DNA of 64,000 bases from Streptomyces roseicoloratus (GTDB lineage: Bacteria > Actinomycetota > Actinomycetes > Streptomycetales > Streptomycetaceae), in assembly GCF_004117935.1 (NCBI RefSeq), contig NZ_SDOY01000156.1:1-64000 (forward strand), given 5' to 3'. Below, piece after piece: positions 1 to 9,865 of the stretch. The notes under the pieces are model-generated. The model did no database searches. It saw only the letters and a program-made list of their open reading frames with translations, and was not told the origin of the DNA. Numbering within the stretch: the first letter of the stretch is position 1; each line of letters begins with the position of its first letter. The position numbers and the translations under genes are program-made.

Positions 1-126
1 CTGGGCCACGGGGCCCCCGGGCCCCCGCTCCGCCCCTGCCGGGCTGGGCCACGGGGCCCCCGGGCCCCCGCTCCGCCCCTGCCGCGCTGGCCACGGGGCC
101 CCGGGCCCCCGCGCCCCCCTGCCGGT
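1..126. repeat. Tandem 43-bp GC-rich repeat, about 3 copies
   Basis: Two nearly identical 43-bp units (1-43, 44-86), each opening with CTGGGCCACGG, are followed by a third diverged copy starting near 87. The tract lies just downstream of the minus-strand gene at 140-619 and is cut by the window edge. I see no coding frame that makes sense in it; it is probably an intergenic repeat between this gene and the next one to the left. Confidence 0.7.
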
Positions 127-139
127 CTGCCGTGCGGGT

Positions 140-619
140 CTACGGCCGTCCCGGCCGTCCCAAGCCCGCGTCCGGGCCCGGGGGCAGGCCGTCGAGTTCC
201 ACGGCCGCGCAGCGCCAGCGGTGGTCTTCGCCGCGTTCGAGGCGGAAGGCCATGGCGCGGACGCGGTCGCCCGTGGCGATGGTGGCGAAGGCCTCGACGG
301 CCGTGTCGTGGCCCGGCAGGTGGGCCGTGCAGCGCCGCAGGACCGGGCGCGGGCCGGGGGAGCGGAGCGGCGTGGCCGGGGCGAGCCGGACGAGCTGCTC
401 GTACGCCTCGCCGATCGTGCGGCCGAGCATCCAGTGCACCGGCCGTTCCCCGCTCAGGACCGCGAGCAGCCGCTCCGCGAACATGACGTGCGGCGGGACC
501 AGGCGGCGGGGAGCGGTGCCGGCCCGGCCGCGCGGGCGGGTGCCCGCGGGGCCGGACGGCCGGGAGGGCCCGGAGGGGCCGGAAGGGCGGCGTGGTGCGG
601 TGCGTGGAGAAGTGGTCAT
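140..619 (-). CDS. Rv3235-like small protein
   Basis: A 159-residue protein. The first 35 or so residues are a disordered Pro/Ser/Gly/Arg tract. The rest is a compact domain with a conserved-looking core (PHVMFAERLLAVLSGERPVHWMLG, then a RCTAHLPG strand and a MAFRLERGEDHRWRCAAVELD ending). It resembles the Rv3235 family found next to secA in actinobacteria, whose function is unknown to me. The arrangement of a variable tail plus a basic domain is typical of that family. The ATG start has a GGGGA element a few bases upstream. It is divergent from the next gene across about 250 bp. The assignment rests on remembered family features only. Confidence 0.7.
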   Translation of the reverse strand: MTTSPRTAPRRPSGPSGPSRPSGPAGTRPRGRAGTAPRRLVPPHVMFAERLLAVLSGERPVHWMLGRTIGEAYEQLVRLAPATPLRSPGPRPVLRRCTAHLPGHDTAVEAFATIATGDRVRAMAFRLERGEDHRWRCAAVELDGLPPGPDAGLGRPGRP

Positions 620-868
620 GGCGATCCCCGTGTTCGTCGCGTTGAGTCACCGAGCCGTACCGATCGGTAACCCCCGTCGGGGGATCTTGTACGGGGTCGG
701 CCGCCGGACCGGCAAGCCGGGATCACCCTCCGGCGGTCACCCGGAGTGGTTCACCTATCAGGGGGACGGCCGGGGGCCGCGAGGCCCGTCCCGGGCGGGT
801 GCGGGGTCCCGGTGGCCGGGGGTGCGCACGTATCCTGAGGGCGTCTCCGACTACGAAAGCGGCCAGCC

Positions 869-1375
869 ATGCGCGTGTACGTACCCCTGACCCTCCCCGG
901 TCTCGCACAGGCGCACAAGGCGGGCGAGCTCGGTCCCGGACCGCTGACCGCCTACGCCGTCACGCCCGCCCTGCGGGAGTGGTACGTGTCCGACGACATC
1001 GAGGAGCTGGAGTACGCCGCCCTCAACCGCGCCGCGGCCGCCTCGCTCCGGCTGCTCGCCGGTGACCCCGAGGCCGCCCGCCGCCGGGTCGTCGTCGCCG
1101 TCGACGTCCCCGACAAGGACGCCGTCGTGGACCCCGACCGCGGGCTCGACCCGGGCGCGCTCGGCGAGGTGCGGATCGCCGCCGCCGTGCCGCTGGCCAA
1201 GGCCGCGGCCGTGCACGCCGACGCGGACGACGCCGAGGCGGACGTCTCGGCCGCCGCGGACGCGCTCGGAGCGGCGGACCAGGGCGACGACGACGCCCAG
1301 TTCGTCGTCGACGGTGCCGAGGACCACGAACTGCTCTGGTTCGGCGTGCAGGAGATCCCCGCGCTGCTCGGCTGA
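869..1375 (+). CDS. DUF6912-type conserved actinobacterial protein
   Basis: 168 residues, acidic and alanine-rich, starting MRVYVPLTLPGLAQAHKAGELG and ending WFGVQEIPALLG. This is the shape of a conserved actinobacterial family (DUF6912 in my memory) with no known function. It has no membrane segment and no signal peptide. A TATCCT element at about 831-836 lies roughly 30 bp before the ATG and could be the -10 box. The alanine/aspartate-rich stretch (residues 105-150) looks like a flexible linker before a conserved C-terminal strand. It precedes a HAD hydrolase in the same direction with a 180-bp gap, so the two are not obviously one operon. Confidence 0.72.
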   Translation: MRVYVPLTLPGLAQAHKAGELGPGPLTAYAVTPALREWYVSDDIEELEYAALNRAAAASLRLLAGDPEAARRRVVVAVDVPDKDAVVDPDRGLDPGALGEVRIAAAVPLAKAAAVHADADDAEADVSAAADALGAADQGDDDAQFVVDGAEDHELLWFGVQEIPALLG

Positions 1376-1557
1376 GCCGCCGCCGGGTCGTCGCGCTGCT
1401 CGACCGCCCGTTCCTCGCCTCGCCCGCCCCGCCCCGCCGCGCTGCTCCGCTGAGCCGCTGCCCGGCTGCCAGGCCTTGTCGCTGACCGGGTCCGCCAGGG
1501 CCGCGCCGGCCGCTCGGCAGCGCCGGCTGTCGGAGCGGACCGGTACCGTGGCCTCCC

Positions 1558-2232
1558 ATGGGGACGCACGGCACGCACGGCAGGCTCGGCAAGCACCTGG
1601 TCTGGGACTGGAACGGCACTCTGCTCGACGACATCGGCGCGGTGATCGGCGCCACCAACGCGGCCTTCGCCGAGCTGGGGCTCGCGTCGATCACCCTGGA
1701 GCGGTACCGCGAGCTGTACACGGTGCCGGTGCCCAAGTTCTACGAACGGCTGATGGGGCGGCTGCCCACCGACGAGGAGTGGCTCGTCATGGACGACGCG
1801 TTCCACCGCCACTACTGGGCCCAGGCCGAGGGCTGCGGGCTCACCGCCGGCGCGGCGGACCTGCTGGCCGCGCGGCAGACGGCCGGGCACACGCAGTCGC
1901 TGCTCTCGCTCGCGCCGCACGAGGAGCTGATACCGCTGGTGCGGCGGCACGGGATCGCCGAGCGGTTCGTGCGGATGGACGGACGGACCGACCGGTCGAC
2001 GGACGGGAAGTCCGGGCACATGGTGCGCCACCTGGCGGCCCTGAAGGTGGACGCCGCGCGGATCGTCGTCATCGGCGACGCGGCGGACGACGCCCGTGCG
2101 GCGGCGCACGTGGGGGCGAAGGCCGTGCTGTACACGGGCGGCTCGCACAGCCGCCGCAGCCTGGCGGCGGCGGGCGTGCCGGTCGTCGACTCGCTCGCGG
2201 AGGCGGTCGCCGTCGCGGACGAGCTCGTCTAG
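1558..2232 (+). CDS. HAD-superfamily hydrolase
   Basis: 224 residues with the haloacid dehalogenase fold: motif I at residues 14-22 (VWDWNGTLL), a helical cap, a Ser-rich motif II region (QSLLSLAPH), a Lys at GKSGH (motif III) and motif IV IGDAADDARAA. The nucleophile is Asp17; the usual second Asp of DxD is Asn19, as in several phosphoglycolate-phosphatase-like relatives, so hydrolysis is likely but the substrate cannot be told. The ATG start is preceded by a TACCGT -10-like box about 12 bp upstream, consistent with a very short leader. Downstream it converges with the DJ-1/PfpI gene. Confidence 0.82.
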   Translation: MGTHGTHGRLGKHLVWDWNGTLLDDIGAVIGATNAAFAELGLASITLERYRELYTVPVPKFYERLMGRLPTDEEWLVMDDAFHRHYWAQAEGCGLTAGAADLLAARQTAGHTQSLLSLAPHEELIPLVRRHGIAERFVRMDGRTDRSTDGKSGHMVRHLAALKVDAARIVVIGDAADDARAAAHVGAKAVLYTGGSHSRRSLAAAGVPVVDSLAEAVAVADELV

Positions 2233-2300
2233 GACGCGTGGTCGCCCCGGCCCCGGCGGGCCGGGCGGCCGGGACCGACGCGCACCTCGCGGACGAGCTC

Positions 2301-2339
2301 GTCCGGCGAGGGCCCGTCCGGCGAGGGCCCGTCCGGCGG
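2301..2339. repeat. 15-bp tandem repeat in a convergent gap
   Basis: GTCCGGCGAGGGCCC occurs at 2301-2315 and 2316-2330, with a partial third copy to 2339. It lies between two convergent genes; the GC-rich dyads around it (to about 2395) may help transcription end. Confidence 0.7.
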
Positions 2340-2403
2340 ATCGGGCCCCAGGCCGCGCGGTCATCCCCGGCCCGCGGGCCGGGCCGGGGCCGACGCGGGG
2401 GCG

Positions 2404-2961
2404 TTACGCCTTCGCCTCCCGCAGCACCTTCAGGAACTCCCGCATCCAGCTCGGGTGGTCCGGCCAGGCCCGGGACGAGACCAGGCGGCCGTCCACCACG
2501 GCCTCCGTGTCCTGGAACGTCGCGCCCGCCGCCTGCATGTCGAGTTCGAGCGCCGGGTACGACGTGACGCGGCGGCCCTCCAGGGAGCCCAGGGCGGCGG
2601 TCAGCAGAGGGCCGTGGCAGATCTGGGCGACCGGCTTGTCCGCGTCGAAGAAGGACTTGAGGATCTTGCGGAGCTCCGGGTCGTTGCGCAGGTACTCCGG
2701 CGCCCGGCCGCCCGGGACGACCACCGCCACGTACGCGCCGGGGTCGACCTCCGAGAAGGCCAGGTCGGCGGGCCAGGTGTAGCCGGGCTTCTCCGTGTAC
2801 GTGTCGTAGCCCGGCTCGAAGTCGTGGACCACGAAGCGCAGCCGCTTGCGGGACGGGGCCGCGATGTCGACCTCGTACCCCTCTTCGAGGAGCCGCTGGT
2901 ACGGGTACAACACCTCCAGCGACTCCGCCGCGTCCCCGGTCACGATCAAGATCTTCGCCAT
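2404..2961 (-). CDS. DJ-1/PfpI family protein
   Basis: 185 residues from the ATG at 2961 (MAKILIVTGDAAESLEVLYP). It has the class I glutamine-amidotransferase-like fold: Glu in the EVLYPYQRL region, the nucleophile elbow QICHGPLLTAAL with the reactive Cys, and a VTSYPALELDM strand after it. Family members act as deglycases, proteases or stress chaperones; which applies here is not visible. An upstream in-frame ATG at 3015 would add 18 residues unlike the family, so the internal start is preferred. The gene is divergent from the glutamate dehydrogenase across 375 bp and is probably transcribed alone. Confidence 0.88.
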   Translation of the reverse strand: MAKILIVTGDAAESLEVLYPYQRLLEEGYEVDIAAPSRKRLRFVVHDFEPGYDTYTEKPGYTWPADLAFSEVDPGAYVAVVVPGGRAPEYLRNDPELRKILKSFFDADKPVAQICHGPLLTAALGSLEGRRVTSYPALELDMQAAGATFQDTEAVVDGRLVSSRAWPDHPSWMREFLKVLREAKA

Positions 2962-3336
2962 GGCGACTCCCAGATCCGTCAGGCCCCTGATGTCGGTGTG
3001 TGCCCGGGAGAACATTCGTCGCTGTCCACACTGTCAAACTTCCCGCCCCGCTTTTGTACACATAAGGCTCATGACGGCCGGGGGGTCATCAGCGATAGGC
3101 TTCTAGCGTGATCAGCGCGATACGCCGTGGGGGCAGCGCAGCCCCCGGCTTCCGCCCGGGCCGCCGCAGCGGCCGGGCCGAGAGTGCGTACGCCGATTCC
3201 CGCCCGGTGGCCGAGAAGCGCCCGGGCATCTCTCATCGCGGCATAACGTCTCTTTCGACCGGTACCACCGCGTCGTGGCGTTGTGTCCTTTCTTCCACCG
3301 ACGTCACGCAACGGCGCGCGACAGGAGTCAGAGGAC
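2962..3336. other. Divergent intergenic region (DJ-1 / NAD-GDH)
   Basis: 375 bp between divergent genes. The part around 3025-3080 is AT-richer than its surroundings and is the likely promoter zone for the DJ-1 gene. The GDH side holds a GATA/GCATAACG-type stretch near 3238-3250. I see no convincing operator or small gene here. Confidence 0.5.
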
Positions 3337-6300
3337 ATGCAGACCAAGCTGGACGAAGCCAAGGCCGAGCTGCTCGATCGGGCCGCCCGGGTAGCTGAGA
3401 ACAGCCCGGTCGGGGGGCGACTTCCGACAGGGCCGGACAACGGGAAGCGTCCGGACCACGCGACCGTGCTCGACTACCTCCAGCGCTACTACCTGCACAC
3501 CGCGCCCGAGGACCTGGCCGACCGCGACCCCGTCGACGTCTTCGGCGCCGCGCTCTCGCACTACCGGCTGGCCGAGAACCGGCCGCAGGGCACCGCGAAC
3601 GTCCGCGTGCACACCCCGACGGTCGAGGAGAACGGCTGGACCTGCAGCCACTCCGTCGTCGAGGTCGTCACCGACGACATGCCCTTCCTCGTCGACTCCG
3701 TGACGAACGAGCTGTCGCGCCAGGGCCGTGGCATCCACGTGGTCATCCACCCGCAGGTCACGGTCCGCCGTGACGTCACCGGCAGGCTCATCGAGGTGCT
3801 CGCCAGGCGGCCCGAGGGCGAGCTGCCCCACGACGCGCTGACCGAGTCGTGGATCCACGTCGAGATCGACCGCGAGACCGACAAGGCCGACCTCAAGCAG
3901 ATCACCAACGACCTGCTGCGCGTCCTGTCCGACGTCCGCGAGGCCGTCGAGGACTGGGAGAAGATGCGCGACTCCGCGCTGCGCATCGCCGACGGCCTGG
4001 CCGACGAGCCCACCGCCTCCGACCTGCGGCCCACCGAGGTCGAGGAGGCCCGCGAGCTGCTCCGCTGGCTCGCCGACGACCACTTCACCTTCCTCGGCTT
4101 CCGCGAGTACGAGCTCGTCAACGGTGACGCCCTGGCCGCCATCCCCGGCACCGGCCTCGGCATCCTGCGCTCCGACCCGCACCACAGCGGCGACGACCAC
4201 CACGCCCACCCCGTCTCGCCGTCCTTCAGCCGGCTGCCCGCCGACGCCCGCGCCAAGGCGCGCGAGCACAAGCTGCTGATCCTGACGAAGGCCAACAGCC
4301 GCTCGACCGTGCACCGGCCCTCGTACCTCGACTACGTCGGCGTGAAGAAGTTCGACGCCGACGGCAACGTCATCGGCGAGCGCCGCTTCCTCGGCCTGTT
4401 CTCCTCGGCCGCGTACACCGAGTCCGTGCGCCGCGTCCCCGTCGTCAAGCGCAAGGTCCAGGAGGTCCTGGAGGGCGCCGGCTTCTCGCCGAGCAGCCAC
4501 GACGGCCGCGACCTGCTCCAGATCCTGGAGACCTACCCGCGCGACGAGCTCTTCCAGACCCCGGTCGACGAGCTGCAGTCCATCGTCACCAGCGTCCTGT
4601 ACCTCCAGGAGCGGCGGCGCCTGCGCCTCTACCTGCGCCAGGACGAGTACGGCCGCTACTACTCGGCGCTCGTCTACCTGCCGCGCGACCGCTACACCAC
4701 CCGCGTCCGGCTGCGGATCATCGACCTCCTCAAGGAGGAGCTGAACGGCACCAGCGTCGACTTCACGGCCTGGAACACCGAGTCGATCCTGTCGCGGCTG
4801 CACTTCGTCATCCGCGTCGAGCCCGGCACCGTGCTCAGCAAGCTGACCGAGGCCGACGTCGACCGCATCGAGTCCCGGCTCGCCGACGCCGCCCGCTCCT
4901 GGGCCGACGGCTTCGGCGAGGCGCTCAACGCCGAGCTGGGCGAGGAGCGTGCCGCGGAGCTGCTGCGCCGCTACGGCAACGCCTTCCCCGAGGGCTACAA
5001 GGCCGACCACTCGCCGCGCGCCGCCGTCGCCGACCTGTGCCACCTGGAGGCCCTGGCCGACAGCGGCAAGGACTTCGCGCTCTCCCTCTACGAGCCGGTC
5101 GCCTCCGGCACCGGCGAGCGCCGCTTCAAGATCTACAAGACGGGCGAGCAGATCTCGCTGTCCGCCGTGCTCCCGGTCCTCAACCGGCTCGGCGTCGAGG
5201 TCACCGACGAGCGCCCGTACGAGCTGCGCTGCGCCGACCGCACCCACGCCTGGGTCTACGACTTCGGCCTGCGGATGCCGCAGCCCTCCGGCAACGGCGG
5301 CGACTACCTCGGCGACGACGCCCGCGAGCGCTTCCAGGAGGCCTTCGCCGCCACCTGGACCGGCGAGGCCGAGAACGACGGCTTCAACTCGCTCGTCCTG
5401 TCCGCCGGGCTCACCTGGCGCGAGGCGATGGTGCTGCGCGCCTACGCGAAGTACCTGCGCCAGGCCGGTTCGACGTTCAGCCAGGACTACATGGAGGACA
5501 CCCTCCGCAACAACGTCCACACCACCCGGCTGCTCGTCTCCCTCTTCGAGGCCCGGATGGCGCCGGAGCGCCAGCGCGCCGGCACCGAACTGATCGACGG
5601 ACTCCTCGAGGAGCTGGACGGCGCCCTCGACCAGGTCGCCTCGCTCGACGAGGACCGCATCCTGCGCTCCTTCCTCACAGTCATCAAGGCGACGCTGCGG
5701 ACCAACTTCTTCCAGAAGACCGCGGACGGCAAGCGGCACCCGTACGTGTCGATGAAGTTCGACCCGCAGGCCATCCCCGACCTGCCGGCGCCGCGGCCCG
5801 CCTTCGAGATCTGGGTGTACTCGCCGCGCGTCGAGGGCGTCCACCTGCGCTTCGGCAAGGTCGCCCGAGGCGGTCTGCGCTGGTCCGACCGCCGCGAGGA
5901 CTTCCGCACCGAGATCCTCGGCCTGGTCAAGGCGCAGATGGTGAAGAACACCGTCATCGTGCCGGTCGGCGCCAAGGGCGGCTTCGTCGCCAAGCAGCTC
6001 CCCGACCCGTCGGTCGACCGTGACGCCTGGCTGGCCGAGGGCGTCGCCTCGTACAAGACCTTCATCTCGGCGCTGCTCGACATCACCGACAACCTGGTCG
6101 CCGGCGAGGTCGTGCCCCCGGCCGACGTGGTCCGCCACGACGAGGACGACACCTACCTGGTCGTCGCCGCCGACAAGGGCACCGCGACCTTCTCCGACAT
6201 CGCCAACGGCGTCGCGGAGGAGTACGGCTTCTGGCTGGGCGACGCCTTCGCCTCCGGCGGCTCCGCCGGCTACGACCACAAGGGCATGGGCATCACCGCC

Positions 6301-8295
6301 CGCGGCGCCTGGGAGTCGGTCAAGCGGCACTTCCGCGAGCTGGGCCACGACACCCAGAGCCAGGACTTCACCGTCGTCGGCGTCGGCGACATGTCCGGCG
6401 ACGTCTTCGGCAACGGCATGCTGCTCTCCGAGCACATCCGGCTCGTCGCGGCCTTCGACCACCGCCACATCTTCGTCGACCCGACCCCGGACGCGGCCAC
6501 CTCGTACGCCGAGCGCCGCCGCCTCTTCGAGCTGCCCCGCAGCTCCTGGGCCGACTACGACACCGCGCTGCTCTCGGCCGGCGGCGGCGTCCACCCGCGC
6601 ACCGCCAAGTCGATCCCGGTCAACGCGCAGATGCGGGCCGCCCTCGGCATCGAGGCGGGCGTCACCAAGATGACACCGGCCGAGCTGATGAAGGCGATCC
6701 TGCAGTCGCCCGTCGACCTGCTGTGGAACGGCGGCATCGGCACGTACGTGAAGTCCTCCGCCGAGTCGAACGCCGAGGTCGGCGACAAGGCCAACGACGC
6801 CATCCGCGTCGACGGCCAGGACGTCCGCGCCAAGGTCATCGGCGAGGGCGGCAACCTCGGCGCGACCCAGCTGGGCCGCATCGAGTTCGCCCGCTCCGGC
6901 GGACCCGAGGGCGAGGGCGGCAAGGTCAACACCGACGCCATCGACAACAGCGCCGGCGTGGACACCTCCGACCACGAGGTCAACATCAAGATCCTGCTCA
7001 ACGGACTGGTCGCCGAGGGCGACATGACCGTCAAGCAGCGCAACAAGATCCTCGCCGAGATGACGGACGAGGTCGGCGCGCTCGTGCTGCGCAACAACTA
7101 CGCGCAGAACACCGCCCTGGCCAACGCCGTCGCCCAGTCGCCGTCCCTGCTCCACGCCCACCAGCGCTTCATGCGCCGCCTGGGCCGCGACGGCGCGCTC
7201 GACCGCTCGCTGGAGTTCCTGCCCAACGACCGGCAGATCCGCGAGCTGCTCAACACCGGCCGCGGCCTCAGCCAGCCGGAGCTCGCCGTCCTCCTCGCGT
7301 ACACCAAGATCACGGTGGCCGACGAGCTGATCGGCACCGACCTGCCGGACGACCCGTACCTGCGCGGGCTGCTCCACGCGTACTTCCCGACGCAGCTGCG
7401 CGAGAAGTTCGCCGAGGCCGTCGACAACCACCCGCTGCGCCGGGAGATCGTCACCACGGTCCTGGTCAACGACACCGTCAACACCGGCGGCTCGACCTTC
7501 CTGCACCGCCTGCGCGAGGAGTCCGGCGCGTCGGTCGAGGAGATCGTGCGCGCGCAGACCGCGGCCCGCACGATCTTCCGCCTGGGCGAGGTCTGGGACG
7601 CCGTCGAGGCCCTCGACAACAAGGTCGCCGCCGAGTTCCAGACCCGGATGCGGCTGCACTCGCGCCGGCTCGTCGAGCGCGGCACCCGCTGGCTGCTCAA
7701 CAACCGGCCGCAGCCGCTCCAGATCGGCGAGACCATCGAGTTCTTCGCGGACCGGGTCGGGCAGGTCTGGGAGAAGCTGCCGCAGCTGCTGCGCGGCGCG
7801 GACCTGGAGTGGTACCAGTCGATCTTCGACGAGCTGACCGGCGTCGGCGTCCCGGAGGAGCTGGCGCTGCGCGTGGCCGGGTTCTCCTCCGCCTTCCCGA
7901 CGCTCGACATCGTCGCGATCGCGGACCGCACCGGCAAGGACCCGCTGGCGGTCGCCGAGGTCTACTACGACCTGGCCGACCGGCTGCGGATCACCGACCT
8001 GATGGACCGCATCATCGAGCTGCCGCGGGCCGACCGCTGGCAGTCGATGGCCCGCGCCTCCATCCGCGAGGACCTCTTCGCCGCGCACGCCGCGCTGACC
8101 TCGGACGTCCTGGCGGCCGGGAACGGCACCTCGACGCCGGAACAGCGGTTCAAGGCGTGGGAGGACAAGAACAGCGCGATCCTGGGCCGCGCGCGCACCA
8201 CCCTGGAGGAGATCCAGGGCTCGGACGCCTTCGACCTGGCGAACCTGTCGGTCGCGATGCGGACGATGCGCTCGCTGCTGCGCACCCACAGCTGA
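3337..8295 (+). CDS. NAD-dependent glutamate dehydrogenase (large, 180-kDa type)
   Basis: 1652 residues; oxidatively deaminates glutamate to 2-oxoglutarate with NAD, a catabolic cytosolic enzyme. The length fits the L_180 class first characterised in Streptomyces (about 1650 residues). The N-terminal 700 residues contain ACT-like regulatory modules. The catalytic part, from about residue 750, shows GGLRWSDRREDFRTEILGL followed by KAQMVKNTVIVPVGAKGGF, then the nucleotide-binding half with VVGVGDMSGDVFGNGML. The ATG at 3337 has AGGAG 10 bp upstream; an upstream ATG at 3283 lacks a good ribosome site and adds unrelated residues. The gene is monocistronic: a perfect hairpin terminator follows 19 bp after the stop. 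Confidence 0.95.
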   Translation: MQTKLDEAKAELLDRAARVAENSPVGGRLPTGPDNGKRPDHATVLDYLQRYYLHTAPEDLADRDPVDVFGAALSHYRLAENRPQGTANVRVHTPTVEENGWTCSHSVVEVVTDDMPFLVDSVTNELSRQGRGIHVVIHPQVTVRRDVTGRLIEVLARRPEGELPHDALTESWIHVEIDRETDKADLKQITNDLLRVLSDVREAVEDWEKMRDSALRIADGLADEPTASDLRPTEVEEARELLRWLADDHFTFLGFREYELVNGDALAAIPGTGLGILRSDPHHSGDDHHAHPVSPSFSRLPADARAKAREHKLLILTKANSRSTVHRPSYLDYVGVKKFDADGNVIGERRFLGLFSSAAYTESVRRVPVVKRKVQEVLEGAGFSPSSHDGRDLLQILETYPRDELFQTPVDELQSIVTSVLYLQERRRLRLYLRQDEYGRYYSALVYLPRDRYTTRVRLRIIDLLKEELNGTSVDFTAWNTESILSRLHFVIRVEPGTVLSKLTEADVDRIESRLADAARSWADGFGEALNAELGEERAAELLRRYGNAFPEGYKADHSPRAAVADLCHLEALADSGKDFALSLYEPVASGTGERRFKIYKTGEQISLSAVLPVLNRLGVEVTDERPYELRCADRTHAWVYDFGLRMPQPSGNGGDYLGDDARERFQEAFAATWTGEAENDGFNSLVLSAGLTWREAMVLRAYAKYLRQAGSTFSQDYMEDTLRNNVHTTRLLVSLFEARMAPERQRAGTELIDGLLEELDGALDQVASLDEDRILRSFLTVIKATLRTNFFQKTADGKRHPYVSMKFDPQAIPDLPAPRPAFEIWVYSPRVEGVHLRFGKVARGGLRWSDRREDFRTEILGLVKAQMVKNTVIVPVGAKGGFVAKQLPDPSVDRDAWLAEGVASYKTFISALLDITDNLVAGEVVPPADVVRHDEDDTYLVVAADKGTATFSDIANGVAEEYGFWLGDAFASGGSAGYDHKGMGITARGAWESVKRHFRELGHDTQSQDFTVVGVGDMSGDVFGNGMLLSEHIRLVAAFDHRHIFVDPTPDAATSYAERRRLFELPRSSWADYDTALLSAGGGVHPRTAKSIPVNAQMRAALGIEAGVTKMTPAELMKAILQSPVDLLWNGGIGTYVKSSAESNAEVGDKANDAIRVDGQDVRAKVIGEGGNLGATQLGRIEFARSGGPEGEGGKVNTDAIDNSAGVDTSDHEVNIKILLNGLVAEGDMTVKQRNKILAEMTDEVGALVLRNNYAQNTALANAVAQSPSLLHAHQRFMRRLGRDGALDRSLEFLPNDRQIRELLNTGRGLSQPELAVLLAYTKITVADELIGTDLPDDPYLRGLLHAYFPTQLREKFAEAVDNHPLRREIVTTVLVNDTVNTGGSTFLHRLREESGASVEEIVRAQTAARTIFRLGEVWDAVEALDNKVAAEFQTRMRLHSRRLVERGTRWLLNNRPQPLQIGETIEFFADRVGQVWEKLPQLLRGADLEWYQSIFDELTGVGVPEELALRVAGFSSAFPTLDIVAIADRTGKDPLAVAEVYYDLADRLRITDLMDRIIELPRADRWQSMARASIREDLFAAHAALTSDVLAAGNGTSTPEQRFKAWEDKNSAILGRARTTLEEIQGSDAFDLANLSVAMRTMRSLLRTHS

Positions 8296-8314
8296 CGCCC
8301 TCCGCGGCGCAGGA

Positions 8315-8353
8315 AGGGGCGCCCCCGCCGGCACGAACGGCGGGGGCGCCCCT
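8315..8353. terminator. Bidirectional intrinsic terminator (GDH / GT87)
   Basis: A perfect 16-bp inverted repeat (8315-8330 with 8338-8353) around a 7-nt loop sits between the convergent stop codons at 8295 and 8367. It is the obvious terminator for both genes, although the T-run is weak, as usual in Streptomyces. Confidence 0.85.
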
Positions 8354-8366
8354 GCGTCGTGCCCGG

Positions 8367-9770
8367 CTACGAGGTGACCGTCGACGTCCACAGGCGGCGG
8401 GCGGCGAGCACCGCCGCGGCGAGGAGGAGCGCGTTGCGCAGGGCCATCACGGTGAGGCCCTGCCAGGTGCCGGCGACGACGTCCAGGTAGAGCACCGGGT
8501 ACGCGAGGGCGCTGAGGGCCGCGGCCGGGAGGAGCAGCAGGGCGACCGGGCGCATGACGGTGCGGCGGGAGGTGAGGCAGACGGCGGCGAGGCCGAGCAG
8601 CCAGATCATGTACTGGGGGCTGATCACCCGGCTGGTGACGGTGAACAGCAGGACGGCGGCGAGGGCCGCGTCGAGCGGGGTGGCCTCGGTCCAGCGGCCG
8701 GCCCTGATCCGCCAGAACACCAGCCAGATGAAGGCGGCGGCGGTGAGGAACAGCGCCAGGTGGCCGATGGTGGAGACGTACGGGCCGACGTACTCGAAGG
8801 CGCCGTAACGGAACTGCGCAGCGCCCGGCCAGATGCCGGCCGCCCCGGCGAGGGCGAGCCCGGTGCCGCCGAGCGACTCGATCTGGACGCCCCGGTCGCC
8901 CTGCTGGCGCAGGAAGCCGAGGGGTTCGGCGAAGAGCAGGGCGAGGACGGCGAGCAGGGTCGCGGCGGTGGCCGCGGCGGCGGTCCAGGCCTCGCGGGTG
9001 GTGCGGCCGCGCGGGGTGCCGATCAGGGCGAGCGCGGGCCAGACCTTGACCATGGCGCCGATGCCGGCGAGCACGCCGCCGATCCGGTGGGCGGCGGCGC
9101 GGCGGGAGGTGAGGGCGAGCAGCGCGAGGACGGCGAGGGCGGTGGTCTGCACGTCGTAGCGGGCGAGCGGGATGTGCAGGAGCAGCGGCAGGCCGAGGGT
9201 CCAGTACCAGGCGCCGTGGGTGAGCCGGGCGCTGTCGGCGCGGGCGAGCGCGGCGGTGACGGCGGCGTCGGCGAGCAGGGCGAGGGCGACGAAGGCCTGG
9301 AAGTACGTGAGCCAGGGCAGGGCGCCCGGCGACATGATGACCAGGCCCGCGCCCGGCGGGTACTGCCAGGTGACGTCGTGGGGCGGGAAGGTGCCGTGCG
9401 CGAACTGGCCGTACCAGTGCCGGTAGAGCCCGGACACCTCGCTGGCGACCCCGCCGATGCCGAGGTCGTCGCGGACCAGGAGCAGCAGCATCCCGGCACG
9501 GGTGAGCACCCAGACGGCGACGAGCGCGAGCAGCGGCCCGCGACCGACGGTCACGAAGGTCGCGGAGGTGAAGGTCTCGGACTCGAACGGCGATCGTCTG
9601 AGCGCGGGCAGCGACCCGTCTCCTCGGCCGGCGCCCCGGCCGGCCGGCGGGTCCGTGGTGCGGGCGCGGGCGGCTCCGTCCGGGGGCGGGCCGCTCGCGC
9701 CGGCACGGGCCCCGTCGGGCGGCGGTCCGGTGGTGCGGGTGGGGTCGGGCGCGGGCGGATCGGTCGTCAC
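8367..9770 (-). CDS. GT87-type polyprenyl-phosphate glycosyltransferase (DUF2029)
   Basis: 467 residues with about 55 disordered N-terminal residues (repeated GPPPDGA blocks), then roughly ten hydrophobic helices. The first extracytoplasmic loop holds Asp/His-rich DVTWQYPPGAG, and later FQAFVALALL and GGVLAGIGAMVKVWPAL match the GT-C fold of GT87 (mannosyl/arabinosyltransferase-like) enzymes that use lipid-linked sugars. The acceptor is unknown. The GTG start at 9770 has a TACAGT box (plus-strand 9779-9784 read in reverse) ending 8 nt before it, which predicts a leaderless or nearly leaderless mRNA. No partner gene is in the same operon. Confidence 0.8.
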   Translation of the reverse strand: MTTDPPAPDPTRTTGPPPDGARAGASGPPPDGAARARTTDPPAGRGAGRGDGSLPALRRSPFESETFTSATFVTVGRGPLLALVAVWVLTRAGMLLLLVRDDLGIGGVASEVSGLYRHWYGQFAHGTFPPHDVTWQYPPGAGLVIMSPGALPWLTYFQAFVALALLADAAVTAALARADSARLTHGAWYWTLGLPLLLHIPLARYDVQTTALAVLALLALTSRRAAAHRIGGVLAGIGAMVKVWPALALIGTPRGRTTREAWTAAAATAATLLAVLALLFAEPLGFLRQQGDRGVQIESLGGTGLALAGAAGIWPGAAQFRYGAFEYVGPYVSTIGHLALFLTAAAFIWLVFWRIRAGRWTEATPLDAALAAVLLFTVTSRVISPQYMIWLLGLAAVCLTSRRTVMRPVALLLLPAAALSALAYPVLYLDVVAGTWQGLTVMALRNALLLAAAVLAARRLWTSTVTS

Positions 9771-9865
9771 CCCACCGCACTGTAGTCCGCTTTGTCGCTT
9801 TTGCTACGGACGTGGCGCCCGTTCCGGTGACGCGGCCCGCGCCCCGGGCGGTCGTCGGGCCGTGG

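Noticed and set aside
3328..9780. A 2150-codon open frame on the minus strand, antisense to NAD-GDH
   Set aside because: It overlaps a clear conserved enzyme, has Gly/Val/Asp/Leu-rich antisense composition and no domain; long antisense frames are expected at this GC.
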